From contig CAKOPN010000004.1 of assembly GCA_934100165.1 (NCBI GenBank), positions 132,385 to 196,384 of the forward strand: 64,000 nt of DNA, written 5' to 3'. Positions 40,025 through 48,328 of this stretch are shown piece by piece. The position numbers and the translations under genes were made by a program. The notes under the pieces are model-generated. The model saw nothing but the letters and a program-made list of their open reading frames with translations. It was not told the origin of the DNA and ran no database searches. Every line of letters begins with the position of its first letter. Position 1 is the stretch's first letter. This DNA comes from an uncultured Bacilli bacterium. Its GTDB lineage: Bacteria > Bacillota_I > Bacilli_A > RF39 > UBA660.

Positions 40025-40562
40025 ATGCTGTCTTAGTTTCTTTGTTTGCTTTCTTATTACAAATTATGCTGTAAATTGTACCTGCAAAAATTAAAACGAA
40101 CACAATATAGTATAAATAATAAGCAAATCCATAGGCATAACTGTCACTTGGTAGTACTTTTGCAGAGCTCATATCATACTTTAATAGTAAAAAGCTGATA
40201 AATGCTATGACATTGAAAGTTATTATAAGTGCTCTTTTATTTTTAAACGCAAATAGAACTACTAAAAGTGATGACAAAGCTATTGCAAAAATTAGCACTA
40301 AACGAATTATACTTTCTTCTTTTACACTGGCAAATTCAATATTTGCTGTTTCGCGGTAAATTTTTGAAAATTCAAATAATGACATGTTAACAGCATCTTT
40401 GTTTTTCATACCAATTTTTTCAAGGTAAAAAGAATCTTTATTATTTTCTAAATATTCCTTGTATGTACCGGTTGCTTTGGCATATGGTAAGAAAATATTT
40501 AAAACAGATATAACTGATAATACTATTAGCACTATTTTCACGATTTTTAGCTTATCTTTCAT
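40023..40562 (-). CDS. Membrane protein of unknown function
   Basis: 179 residues with four predicted membrane helices: residues 8-28, 88-107, 113-130 and 146-166. A hydrophilic, probably extracellular loop of about 60 residues lies between helices 1 and 2. The C terminus is Lys-rich and cytosolic. No motif of a known family is recognised. Single gene, GGAG site. Confidence 0.6.
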   Translation of the reverse strand: MKDKLKIVKIVLIVLSVISVLNIFLPYAKATGTYKEYLENNKDSFYLEKIGMKNKDAVNMSLFEFSKIYRETANIEFASVKEESIIRLVLIFAIALSSLLVVLFAFKNKRALIITFNVIAFISFLLLKYDMSSAKVLPSDSYAYGFAYYLYYIVFVLIFAGTIYSIICNKKANKETKTA

Positions 40563-40693
40563 TTCCTTAACTCCTCTCTATTAAAATTATAACATATCCT
40601 AAACTTTTTTCAGGAAATTTTAAACTTATTGCGAATAATTATATTAAACTTTTTAATGTTTAACCCGACATTTAAATAGAAGGAGGATTTGAT

Positions 40694-41449
40694 ATGTTAA
40701 ATTATGGTTATCAAAATGAGTATGACTTTGTAGAGTTATTTAATAATAAGTATCTTTATGAACTTGATGAAAACTCACAAAAGTTTTTGAAAGAATTGTT
40801 TGGAGACGTCATTGGTAATGATGAAAAGATAATCTCTTGGAAAAATAAAATGGCACAAAAAACAGATATTTTTGTTAGGTACAAAAATTATATAAAGAAC
40901 TTGAGTTTGAAATGTGGAAATAGTAATTCAATGCATCATGAGTATTTACAAGAGTTTAGAAGATATTTAGGTAATATTGGTATTCCTTACAAAGTTATTG
41001 ATAACTATGTTAGTTATCATTATGGCTATGCAAGAGATGAGAATGGAAGAACTGATTTAACTCATGTATTAAGTGCTGAAGAATATAAAACTCTTTATCA
41101 AAGTGAAATTGATGTTTTCAATTCATACGTTAATAAGACTAAAATAATTGTAGATATGATTGATAGATTTATTATTAGAGGGAAAAATTCTGATTATGAT
41201 GTTGATGCATTAGTATGTGGTACTGTAGATGATTATGTATGGATTTTGAAGTATGAGTTATATGATTTGGTTTTGTCTAAACGTTGTTTAGACTTCACCT
41301 CACCTCATATTGCTTGTATGACACTTGGTCCTAAGAAAAGATGCTTAGATGGGAATACTAGAGATATAAAAGATAGATACATTTTATGTGTAAGGTGGAA
41401 CTTTTTAAAAGAGGATATTATTAGGTATAAACTTGGTACAAGGCTGTGA
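40694..41449 (+). CDS. Possible PD-(D/E)XK-type nuclease, solitary
   Basis: 251 residues, no signal or membrane segment. Residues 57-84 (TDIFVRYKNYIKNLSLKCGN and SMHHE) have the spacing Asp58 ... Ser-Leu-Lys73 expected for the catalytic core of restriction-endonuclease-like proteins, with Glu9 a possible upstream acid. The rest is helical and not recognised. No methyltransferase gene is near, so if it is a nuclease it is not part of a classical restriction-modification pair. It stands alone, next to an inverted copy of a tRNA-Gly 3' end, which hints at acquisition. Function uncertain. Confidence 0.45.
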   Translation: MLNYGYQNEYDFVELFNNKYLYELDENSQKFLKELFGDVIGNDEKIISWKNKMAQKTDIFVRYKNYIKNLSLKCGNSNSMHHEYLQEFRRYLGNIGIPYKVIDNYVSYHYGYARDENGRTDLTHVLSAEEYKTLYQSEIDVFNSYVNKTKIIVDMIDRFIIRGKNSDYDVDALVCGTVDDYVWILKYELYDLVLSKRCLDFTSPHIACMTLGPKKRCLDGNTRDIKDRYILCVRWNFLKEDIIRYKLGTRL

Positions 41450-41450
41450 G

Positions 41451-41480
41451 ATGTGGGGGGATGATTCCCAGTTTGCTCCA
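41451..41480 (+). repeat. Inverted partial copy of the tRNA-Gly 3' end
   Basis: The plus-strand sequence ATGTGGGGG...GATTCCC...GTTTGCTCCA copies the variable region, T arm, acceptor strand and CCA of the adjacent tRNA-Gly (which is on the minus strand: ATGTGGGGG...GATTCCC...GTTCGCTCCA), with a three-base substitution, a two-base deletion and a C-to-T change. It begins two bases after the stop of the possible nuclease gene. Confidence 0.7.
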
Positions 41481-41481
41481 T

Positions 41482-41517
41482 AAAAAAACGTCGATTTACT
41501 CGACGCTTGTTTTTTTA
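41482..41517. terminator. Bidirectional terminator after the tRNA genes
   Basis: CGTCGA / TCGACG (41489-41494, 41500-41505) with a five-base loop, flanked by A7 on one side and T7 on the other. The palindrome extends outward into GCTCCA / TGGAGC of the real and copied tRNA ends. Confidence 0.85.
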
Positions 41518-41520
41518 TGG

Positions 41521-41591
41521 AGCGAACAAGGGGAATCGGACCCCCACATTAACCTTGGCAAGGTCATATTCTACCATTAAATTATGTTCGC
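41521..41591 (-). tRNA. tRNA-Gly (GCC)
   Basis: Full cloverleaf on the minus strand: acceptor GCGAACA / TGTTCGC, anticodon loop TTGCCAA (anticodon GCC), T loop TCCGATT (in place of the usual TTCGANN), discriminator T. The encoded CCA follows at 41518-41520. Second gene of a two-tRNA transcript. Reads GGC and GGU codons. Confidence 0.93.
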
Positions 41592-41602
41592 AAAATACAT
41601 GG

Positions 41603-41673
41603 AGGGCCTAGTCGGATTTGAACCAACGATCGGGGAGTTGCAGTCCCATGCCTTACCACTTGGCTATAGACCC
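41603..41673 (-). tRNA. tRNA-Cys (GCA)
   Basis: Acceptor GGGTCTA / TAGGCCC (one G-U), anticodon loop CTGCAAC (anticodon GCA), T loop TTCAAAT, discriminator T, CCA encoded at 41600-41602. First gene after the tRNA promoter; 11 bases before tRNA-Gly. Confidence 0.93.
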
Positions 41674-41688
41674 ACAAGTGATATAACA

Positions 41689-41717
41689 ATTTTATAATAG
41701 AATTTAAAAGATGTCAA
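41689..41717 (-). promoter_or_regulatory. tRNA promoter
   Basis: Perfect -35 TTGACA (41712-41717), 17-base spacer, -10 TAAAAT (41689-41694), about 15 bases before tRNA-Cys. Confidence 0.85.
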
Positions 41718-41782
41718 TAAATTATATTGCACATTTTCAAAAAATATACATCTATGAATAATTGTTATATCATTTTCATTAT

Positions 41783-42853
41783 TTAATTTTTAATTGCCTC
41801 TAGCACACTTCTTTTGACACAGCTAACATCGTTACCTGAAATCACCTTTTCGAAATCATTGTTACAAAAGTACACCTTCTCTGTACTTTTTTCCTTTGCA
41901 CATAAAGAAGTGTCATCTTTAGTAATTTCCATGTAACCAGTTGGGCAGCTACTACCATAATATTCTTCACCCTGCATAAATGCTCCGTAACACTTTCCTT
42001 TGTAGAAGTTTCCACCATTTTCATTTGTACATATATTCTCATCTACTTCATCTAGTTTAATCTCATTATAGAAACATCCATTTAAAGCATCAGAATATAT
42101 ACCATTTTTATAATCGCCAACGTCATTACACACTGTAACTTTTTCTTTAGTATCATTCTTATTAACACACGTTGTTCCATTTGGTTCAAAACCTTCAGGG
42201 CACTTTAGCTCTTCTTTAGGGCTAACCTTCTCTTCTTTTATGCACTTATCAGTCTCGAGAGTATAGCCATCTGGACAAGTATATTTGACCACTTTTTCTT
42301 CTTCTTTTGTCTCGGCTTTCTCATCAGCAGTCTTAATCTTTTCCCATACAGCATAAAAAGTGATATCACCTTCGACTTTATAATCATCAGTTATTTCGTT
42401 TTTGTCCTTATCTTCCCAATGTTTAAATACATACCCTTCTTTTACTCCAGGAGAAATTAGCACTAACTTTTCACCTTTTTTTACTTTTACTTGTTCAACT
42501 TTATCGCCTAAATCGAATGTAACATCATAGTAAATAATCTCTTCAATCTTTTCCCATATTGCTGTTAACTTCATGTTACTATTAACTTCTAGCTCATCTT
42601 GTACTTTTATGCCATCTTCATTAACCCAACCTTTAAAAGTATAACCACTTCTAGTCGTAGTCTCCTCTTTCAAATTGAGTTTATTCATAGACTTGACCTC
42701 CACACTTTTCACACTTGTTCCACCATCAGTATCAAATGTTACTGTATAAATTGCATTATTACTGTGTTTAATTACCAACCCTGCTGCTATGAAAAGTAAA
42801 CTTCCAATAACAAACAAAATTGCCCCTGTAGTATGTAATATATTTTTGCTCAT
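41783..42853 (-). CDS. Membrane-anchored InlB-repeat protein with Cys-rich tail
   Basis: 356 residues. One N-terminal membrane helix (about 10-29), then two InlB/Flg_new beta-grasp repeats (YTVTFDTDGGTSVKSVEV ... GYTFKGW and YDVTFDLGDKVEQVKV ... GYVFKHW), a Glu/Lys-rich linker and, from about 191, a Cys-rich region of short blocks such as YTCPDGYTLETDKC and LKCPEGFEPNGTTC with 14 cysteines. The extracellular side therefore looks disulphide-bonded. It follows the divergent secA gene by eight bases and may be its substrate or partner; role unknown. Confidence 0.65.
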   Translation of the reverse strand: MSKNILHTTGAILFVIGSLLFIAAGLVIKHSNNAIYTVTFDTDGGTSVKSVEVKSMNKLNLKEETTTRSGYTFKGWVNEDGIKVQDELEVNSNMKLTAIWEKIEEIIYYDVTFDLGDKVEQVKVKKGEKLVLISPGVKEGYVFKHWEDKDKNEITDDYKVEGDITFYAVWEKIKTADEKAETKEEEKVVKYTCPDGYTLETDKCIKEEKVSPKEELKCPEGFEPNGTTCVNKNDTKEKVTVCNDVGDYKNGIYSDALNGCFYNEIKLDEVDENICTNENGGNFYKGKCYGAFMQGEEYYGSSCPTGYMEITKDDTSLCAKEKSTEKVYFCNNDFEKVISGNDVSCVKRSVLEAIKN

Positions 42854-42861
42854 AATTTCTC

Positions 42862-45800
42862 CTATTTTTTCTTACTTCTTGATAAAATTACTTCTGGCAT
42901 TTTTTCTGTAAGCATCATCTTTTCGCCATTTTCTACCTTTGCGAAAAACATTGGCCTTACCATTAAATTTGCATATAGCTTTACTGCTTTATCTTCTTGA
43001 CCTTTTTCTAATAATTTTGTGCTTCTTCTTTCTACTTTTTCTAGTTCTTTTTTACTTTTTTGTTCAACCTTTTCTCTTACATCCATAAAAGTCTTTAAAC
43101 TTTCTATATCATTTTCTTTTATTTTACTCTCTGTAAATTCATATGTCTTATCATTTGCATCATAGAAAAGAGTTTTTCCAAATAAAGAATATTTATTAAA
43201 TTCTAAAGATCTTTCCTCTTCTTTTGAAAGTATTTTACCAAAAGCATTTTTTATAGCGAGTTTTTCTTTTTCTAGTCTCTTTCTTTGACATGATTTATAA
43301 AACTCTTCGTTAGCTAATTGATCTTGCGAATCGTCCATTGTCAATGATGTCAAACTTTTTTGAGTTATAGAAGCATCAAGAATAGTTGGTATTGACATAA
43401 TCATATAACTGTTAACTTGTAATAGTGTTGCTTTATCATTTTCTCTTGCAGATTTTTCATCCGTAAAATATGCTACATTATGTTTTTGAAGTGCATAATC
43501 CAGTATAGCGTTTCTAAATTCAATAATATTTGCATTAGTTTCTTTTAAAGAATCTAAATCAAATTCTATACCAAGTACTTGTTTTGCCTCAATGGCTAGT
43601 GCCGCAATATCCAAAACTAAATTGCTTTGCTCCATGCTCTCTAAAACATCATCTTTATTTATATCACCTTCTATTAGATAAGATGTTATTAAATTATCGA
43701 CAACTTCTTCGAGCATTTTTTCAACTTCTAATTTTTCATCAACTTTTCCAAGTAAAATTTCTCTTCTTCTACTTCTATATTTATCGATTATCTTTTCAGC
43801 ATTTCGTGACAATTCCTGAGTAGCTTTTATGTTATCACTTATTATTTTTTCATTTATAGCTTGTGCCTGGCTTATCTTTTGTTCTACATTTTTCTTTGCT
43901 TTATCATTAAGCATTATAGCACCATTAACTGCTTTAGGAAATTTTGAGAAATATTCTTGTGGAGTAACATTTTCTTCCATATTTTTTACTCCGATATATT
44001 CTAAGTCACTTGGCGAAGCATATCTTTCACAAACTCCTTTGGCACCATTACGGCCACATCTTCCTTCAAGTTGTCTATCTATTCTACTAATTTTAAAGTA
44101 GCCACTTGATAATACCTTTAATCCGATAGATTCTAATCTTTCTCTTTCTTCTTCTTCGCTTTCAGCACTCCATAGAAGATTTTTAGAAGAATTCATTAGA
44201 GCGTTTTCAACACTTTGCCTTACTTCATCACGTTCATTAGAAGTTAAATTAAGTGGTTTGCCAATTTTTCTTTCAACATTTTTTATTCTTCTTTCTGTTG
44301 CAATGTTTATTATTGTGTCTCTATCTCCTCCTAGTTTTATGTCTGTTCCACGCCCAGCCATTTCTGTTGAAAGAGTAACTGCTCCTGGAAGGCCTGCTCT
44401 TGCTATTATTTCAGCTTCTTTTGATTTGTCTGTGTTAGCATCTAAAACTTCGTGGTTAATTCCTCTTTTATTTAATTCATCATCAATTAGTGATAGTTCT
44501 TTAGGATTTGATACCACAACCAAAACTGGTTGGTGTTTTTCTGAAAAGACTGATTCTTCAATAGAAGCGATAATAAGTTTTAATTTACTTTCAAAATCAC
44601 TAGCATACCTTGTTTCTTCTTTATGTATACCAATTGGCTTTTTAGATGACGATAGACCATTATGTTTTAATCTTTTGCTATAATAATTGTAAAAAGCATT
44701 TTTAGGAATTTGCACTGTATCCTTTTGGAAGACTTCTTCAAAAACACTTTTAGATGAAGTACCGGTCATACCTGCAAAAACATCATACCTAGAATAGAAG
44801 TCTTTTTGCGTTATGCTTGCCACTGTATCATTTACTTTAGTCATTTTATCACTATCTATTTTTTCTTTTAATTCGATAGCTTCTTGTAACCCATTGCTGT
44901 ATGTTGATCCTTCTATGACTCTTCCGTTTTTTACAACCTTAACCTTTCCATCTACAATTGTGTAATCTCTTGGCATCTGCATTACAATGTTAGCATAAAT
45001 AGCATTGTTGAAATAGTGCAGTGCGCCTGTTGCATCTTCATTAACTAAACTTATAAACTTATTATAATCATCATTAAATGTTGGATGATTTTCATCTCTT
45101 ACAATTCTCTTTGCTGCATCACTAGTTAAAAATACATTTCCATTTACAATGCTATAATCAATATTTTCTATATAATTTGGATCATTAACAATCTCATGAG
45201 CATTTTCTTTAATTTTCTTATTTATTTCAAATGCATAATAAAAATATTCTAAATATTTTTCTACTGTTCTATCAGGAATATAATATTCGTTTTGCTCTTT
45301 GTAAAGAATCATACTTGACTGGGATTTTATTTCTTCTGCAAGATGTCTTAATCTTTCTTCTTGCTCTTTGTTTCCGGCAAGATATATTTCTTTCTCATCT
45401 TTTGTAAGAATATCATATAATTCTAAAGGATTCATTCCAAATTCATTGTCATCGGTTACTATGTACATATTTGGTTTTATAGTTTTCTCAAAGAATCTCT
45501 GTGCTCTTCTTTGATAAGTTATTTGATCTGGAACAATTTCTTTTGAATAAAGAGAAATACATAGATTTCTTGCTTCTTCATATGATATTTTGTCATACCT
45601 TTTATATTTACCATTTGTTTTTGAATCTATGTCCTCATAAGGTACGCGTACTAATTTTGCAAGATCATTTACTGTCATTCCATCCGCATAGATTAAACTG
45701 TCTTCACTTAAAATATAAGGGCACTGAGCATCATCAATTAAAGCATCATCTACTTCATCAATTAAAGCAAAAGCTGGTTTTGTTTCTCTTTGAAGAAGAT

Positions 45801-46701
45801 CTTCTTCCTTTTTACAAGTACCATCTCTTAAATAATCGAATGCTACCGCAGATTTTGAAGCATAAGTAATATCCTTTTCATATGCTTCTTTTTTCACTTG
45901 ATGAAGTTTTTTTTCAAGTTCTATTTTCTTATCATAAGGTATATCTTCTGTTGAATACCCTTCGATTCTAGCAAGATCCTCTATAGTGTCTGGAACAAAT
46001 CCAACAGATTGACCGAGCGACTCAAAAATTGGTCTTACTTCTTCGTAATCTCTTTTAGAAAGATAACTATTAGCCGTTACTATATGTGCACCTTTGCCAC
46101 GTAGTGAATAAAAATAAAGTACTGGTACTGCCGCTAGAGTTTTACCTTCACCTGTTCCAAGTTCTGCTATATCACCATTACTCATTGCAATTGCTGCAAA
46201 AAGTTGAACATCTCTTAAAAACATATTTGGTTTGTTATGGAAGCAAGTTAATGCAAGAGTTGAAAGTGCATACGTTTGTGGAAGATAATCTTTAATCTCC
46301 TCAAAAGTTTTAGTGTTTTCCATTTGCTTTTTGTAATATGCATTTTTAGATTTAAACCACTCACTTAGCTTCCTTTCGAATTCTTCTTTCACTTCTTTGT
46401 CTTCTAACATTGACTTATGGATATGAGTTAATATTCCTGTATAGTTTACTGAGACTCTACCGTTTTTAGTGTTTATTATTCTAGAAGGCAAAACATCTTT
46501 TACTTTTAAAGTTCCATTTGCAGTATTTACATTACTATTTAAAAATTTACTTACGAAATCTTTCCCAAGTATTTCTTGAGCATTTAAATCAAATTCATCG
46601 ATTAAATTTTTTCTTTCTATCTCTATTTTATCAAGTACCTTCTCTAAGCTTTTTATTTGAGAAGTGTTTACTTTTGCTTCATCTTCTTTTTCTATTACCA
46701 T
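42862..46701 (-). CDS. Giant divergent SecA-type translocation ATPase
   Basis: 1279 residues against about 800-900 for SecA. The motor is recognisable: Walker A GTGEGKT (182-188), DEVD box (315-318), MTGTSSKSVFEEVF, LSTEMAGRGTDIKLGG and IDRQLEGRCGRNGAKG, where housekeeping SecA has IDNQLRGRSGRQGD. Large inserts follow the DEAD box and a long C-terminal Lys/Glu-rich region replaces the zinc-binding tail. The divergence argues for an accessory SecA2-like protein rather than the housekeeping SecA. It precedes an InlB-repeat membrane protein and follows a Xer recombinase. Confidence 0.8.
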   Translation of the reverse strand: MVIEKEDEAKVNTSQIKSLEKVLDKIEIERKNLIDEFDLNAQEILGKDFVSKFLNSNVNTANGTLKVKDVLPSRIINTKNGRVSVNYTGILTHIHKSMLEDKEVKEEFERKLSEWFKSKNAYYKKQMENTKTFEEIKDYLPQTYALSTLALTCFHNKPNMFLRDVQLFAAIAMSNGDIAELGTGEGKTLAAVPVLYFYSLRGKGAHIVTANSYLSKRDYEEVRPIFESLGQSVGFVPDTIEDLARIEGYSTEDIPYDKKIELEKKLHQVKKEAYEKDITYASKSAVAFDYLRDGTCKKEEDLLQRETKPAFALIDEVDDALIDDAQCPYILSEDSLIYADGMTVNDLAKLVRVPYEDIDSKTNGKYKRYDKISYEEARNLCISLYSKEIVPDQITYQRRAQRFFEKTIKPNMYIVTDDNEFGMNPLELYDILTKDEKEIYLAGNKEQEERLRHLAEEIKSQSSMILYKEQNEYYIPDRTVEKYLEYFYYAFEINKKIKENAHEIVNDPNYIENIDYSIVNGNVFLTSDAAKRIVRDENHPTFNDDYNKFISLVNEDATGALHYFNNAIYANIVMQMPRDYTIVDGKVKVVKNGRVIEGSTYSNGLQEAIELKEKIDSDKMTKVNDTVASITQKDFYSRYDVFAGMTGTSSKSVFEEVFQKDTVQIPKNAFYNYYSKRLKHNGLSSSKKPIGIHKEETRYASDFESKLKLIIASIEESVFSEKHQPVLVVVSNPKELSLIDDELNKRGINHEVLDANTDKSKEAEIIARAGLPGAVTLSTEMAGRGTDIKLGGDRDTIINIATERRIKNVERKIGKPLNLTSNERDEVRQSVENALMNSSKNLLWSAESEEEERERLESIGLKVLSSGYFKISRIDRQLEGRCGRNGAKGVCERYASPSDLEYIGVKNMEENVTPQEYFSKFPKAVNGAIMLNDKAKKNVEQKISQAQAINEKIISDNIKATQELSRNAEKIIDKYRSRRREILLGKVDEKLEVEKMLEEVVDNLITSYLIEGDINKDDVLESMEQSNLVLDIAALAIEAKQVLGIEFDLDSLKETNANIIEFRNAILDYALQKHNVAYFTDEKSARENDKATLLQVNSYMIMSIPTILDASITQKSLTSLTMDDSQDQLANEEFYKSCQRKRLEKEKLAIKNAFGKILSKEEERSLEFNKYSLFGKTLFYDANDKTYEFTESKIKENDIESLKTFMDVREKVEQKSKKELEKVERRSTKLLEKGQEDKAVKLYANLMVRPMFFAKVENGEKMMLTEKMPEVILSRSKKK

Positions 46702-46721
46702 GAGATACTCCTTTCAAAATG

Positions 46722-47606
46722 TTACTTCTTGATTACTGCTCTTGGATGTGCTTTATAATAAACTTCTTTTAATCTATCTGTTGTGATATGTGTATATATG
46801 GCAGTTGTCGATAAACTTTCATGCCCTAAAAGTTCTTGCACAGATAAGATATCACAACCTTCGTTCAAAAGATGCGTTGCAAAGCTGTGTCTTAACATGT
46901 GTGGTGATATTTTTTTGTTGATGCTTGTCTTCTTTATTACCTCATCTAAAATATATCTTACGCCTCTTGTTGTAAGTTTTCCTCCATTATTATTTAAAAA
47001 TAAATATTCTAAATTCTTTTTATTTAATTTTTTATAGCCATCGTTTAAATAAAGCTCCAAAATTTCTTTAGCATAATCTCCAAATCTAGCGATTCTTTCT
47101 TTGCCGCCCTTACCTAAAACTTTAAACTCTTCATCGTTTATATCCTTTATTTTTATATTTACAAGTTCACTTACTCTTACTCCCGAAGCATATAACATTT
47201 CTAGTATAAGTCTGTTGCGCTGCCCTAGTGGTTCTTTTAAATCTGGTACTTCTAAAAGCTCTTCTATTTCATTATAGTAAAAGAACCTTGGTAAATGTTT
47301 AGACTTCTTTGGTGTTTTAACAAGCATAAATGGATTGTTTTTTGTATAATCATTATTTATTAGATATTTATAAAATCCCCTTAAAGAGCTCATTTTTCTA
47401 GCCAGTGTTGAGGCGATATTCTTTTTATCACTTAGCACTTTAAAATAATCCTTAATGTTGTCATATTTAACCTTGAGGATGTCTATATTTTCTTCTTCTA
47501 GGAAATCATAATATTCCCTGATATCTTCTTCATAACTATCTATCGTATACTGAGAATAGTTCTTTTCATATTTTAAATAATGCAAGTATTCTTCAATATA
47601 CCTCAT
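46722..47606 (-). CDS. Xer-type tyrosine recombinase
   Basis: 294 residues from the ATG at 47606 (GAGG nine bases upstream). SAM-like N-domain (YLHYLKYEKNYSQYTIDSYEED) and catalytic domain with Arg in ASGVRVSELVNI, Lys in GKGGKERI, HMLRHSFATH, LLGHES and the nucleophile Tyr in TTAIYTH. The full-length, standard size and lack of an arm-binding domain suggest XerC/XerD-type chromosome dimer resolution, but a role in a local element cannot be excluded. Divergent from the lexA-like gene. Confidence 0.88.
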   Translation of the reverse strand: MRYIEEYLHYLKYEKNYSQYTIDSYEEDIREYYDFLEEENIDILKVKYDNIKDYFKVLSDKKNIASTLARKMSSLRGFYKYLINNDYTKNNPFMLVKTPKKSKHLPRFFYYNEIEELLEVPDLKEPLGQRNRLILEMLYASGVRVSELVNIKIKDINDEEFKVLGKGGKERIARFGDYAKEILELYLNDGYKKLNKKNLEYLFLNNNGGKLTTRGVRYILDEVIKKTSINKKISPHMLRHSFATHLLNEGCDILSVQELLGHESLSTTAIYTHITTDRLKEVYYKAHPRAVIKK

Positions 47607-47665
47607 ATTTATCATCCTCTATTCTTATAATACTATTTTATAATAAATATTGTTTATTATCTAGT

Positions 47666-47679
47666 ATTATCTAGATAAT
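47666..47679. promoter_or_regulatory. Palindrome in the xer-lexA divergent region
   Basis: Perfect 14-base palindrome ATTATCTAGATAAT; the half TTATCTAG is repeated 12 bases upstream (from about 47657). Candidate operator shared by the divergent genes. Confidence 0.45.
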
Positions 47680-47699
47680 TTTTATTTTTTATAAAATCG

Positions 47700-47740
47700 A
47701 TGTTTGAACATTTGACACATTATTGCTCTCATGTTAAGAT
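47700..47740 (+). promoter_or_regulatory. lexA-like gene promoter with upstream palindrome
   Basis: -35 TTGACA (47712-47717), 17-base spacer, -10 TAAGAT (47735-47740). ATGTTTGAACAT (47700-47711; ATGTT / AACAT) abuts the -35 box and may be the operator, though it does not match the Bacillus SOS box. Confidence 0.65.
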
Positions 47741-47765
47741 TATAGCGAATAAGGATGTGTTTTTT

Positions 47766-48302
47766 ATGGAATTATTGACATCAAGACAGGAAGAAATTCT
47801 TGATACGTTAAAAAAATTTATCGCTAAAAATGGTTATCCCCCTACGGTACGTGAAATTGCCTCAATTATGGATTTAAATTCTCCTGCTACTATTCATTTT
47901 CATTTGTTAAAGCTTGAAGAAAAAGGTTACATAAAGAAAAGCAAATCTAAAAACAGATGTTTGGAATTATTAGTACCAAATGAGTATGTTAGTAGTGAAT
48001 GTTTAACTTTTCTACTTCCAATGTTTATGGAAGGTGATCATTATGATGAGGATAAGACAACTGCTTTTTTCCCTGTCTCAAGTAATATTTTGCCTGATGA
48101 CGGTAATGCTTTTGCTGTTAAGGCTATGAATACAAAAGGAAAAATTCAAGAAAATGATATTTTAATCGTTCAAAAATGTAACAGTGCTACAGATAAAGAT
48201 ACTGTTATTACCATCGATGATAACAATGATGTTACCATTCAAAAATTAACTAAACATTCTAATGTTATTGGAAAAGTAATAAGTATGTATAGAAAATTTT
48301 AA
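47766..48302 (+). CDS. LexA-like repressor lacking the self-cleavage residues
   Basis: 178 residues from the ATG at 47766 (AAGGATG upstream). Residues 1-60 match the LexA winged helix (LTSRQEEILDTLKKFIAKNGYPPTVREIASIMDL ..., LLKLEEKGYIKK). The S24 domain is shorter and altered: where LexA has the cleavage Ala-Gly there is only PMFMEGD, the Gly-Asp-Ser-Met nucleophile site reads AMNTKGK, and the catalytic Lys position is Gln in DVTIQKL. The fold is otherwise kept (ENDILIVQK, VIGKVISMYR). It is thus probably a non-cleavable regulator derived from LexA. Monocistronic. Confidence 0.8.
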   Translation: MELLTSRQEEILDTLKKFIAKNGYPPTVREIASIMDLNSPATIHFHLLKLEEKGYIKKSKSKNRCLELLVPNEYVSSECLTFLLPMFMEGDHYDEDKTTAFFPVSSNILPDDGNAFAVKAMNTKGKIQENDILIVQKCNSATDKDTVITIDDNNDVTIQKLTKHSNVIGKVISMYRKF

Positions 48303-48326
48303 AAGTACCAGATATCTGGTACTTTT
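48301..48326. terminator. Terminator after the lexA-like gene
   Basis: Perfect palindrome AAAAGTACCAGAT / ATCTGGTACTTTT starting at the stop codon; works in both directions. Confidence 0.85.
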
Positions 48327-48328
48327 CT

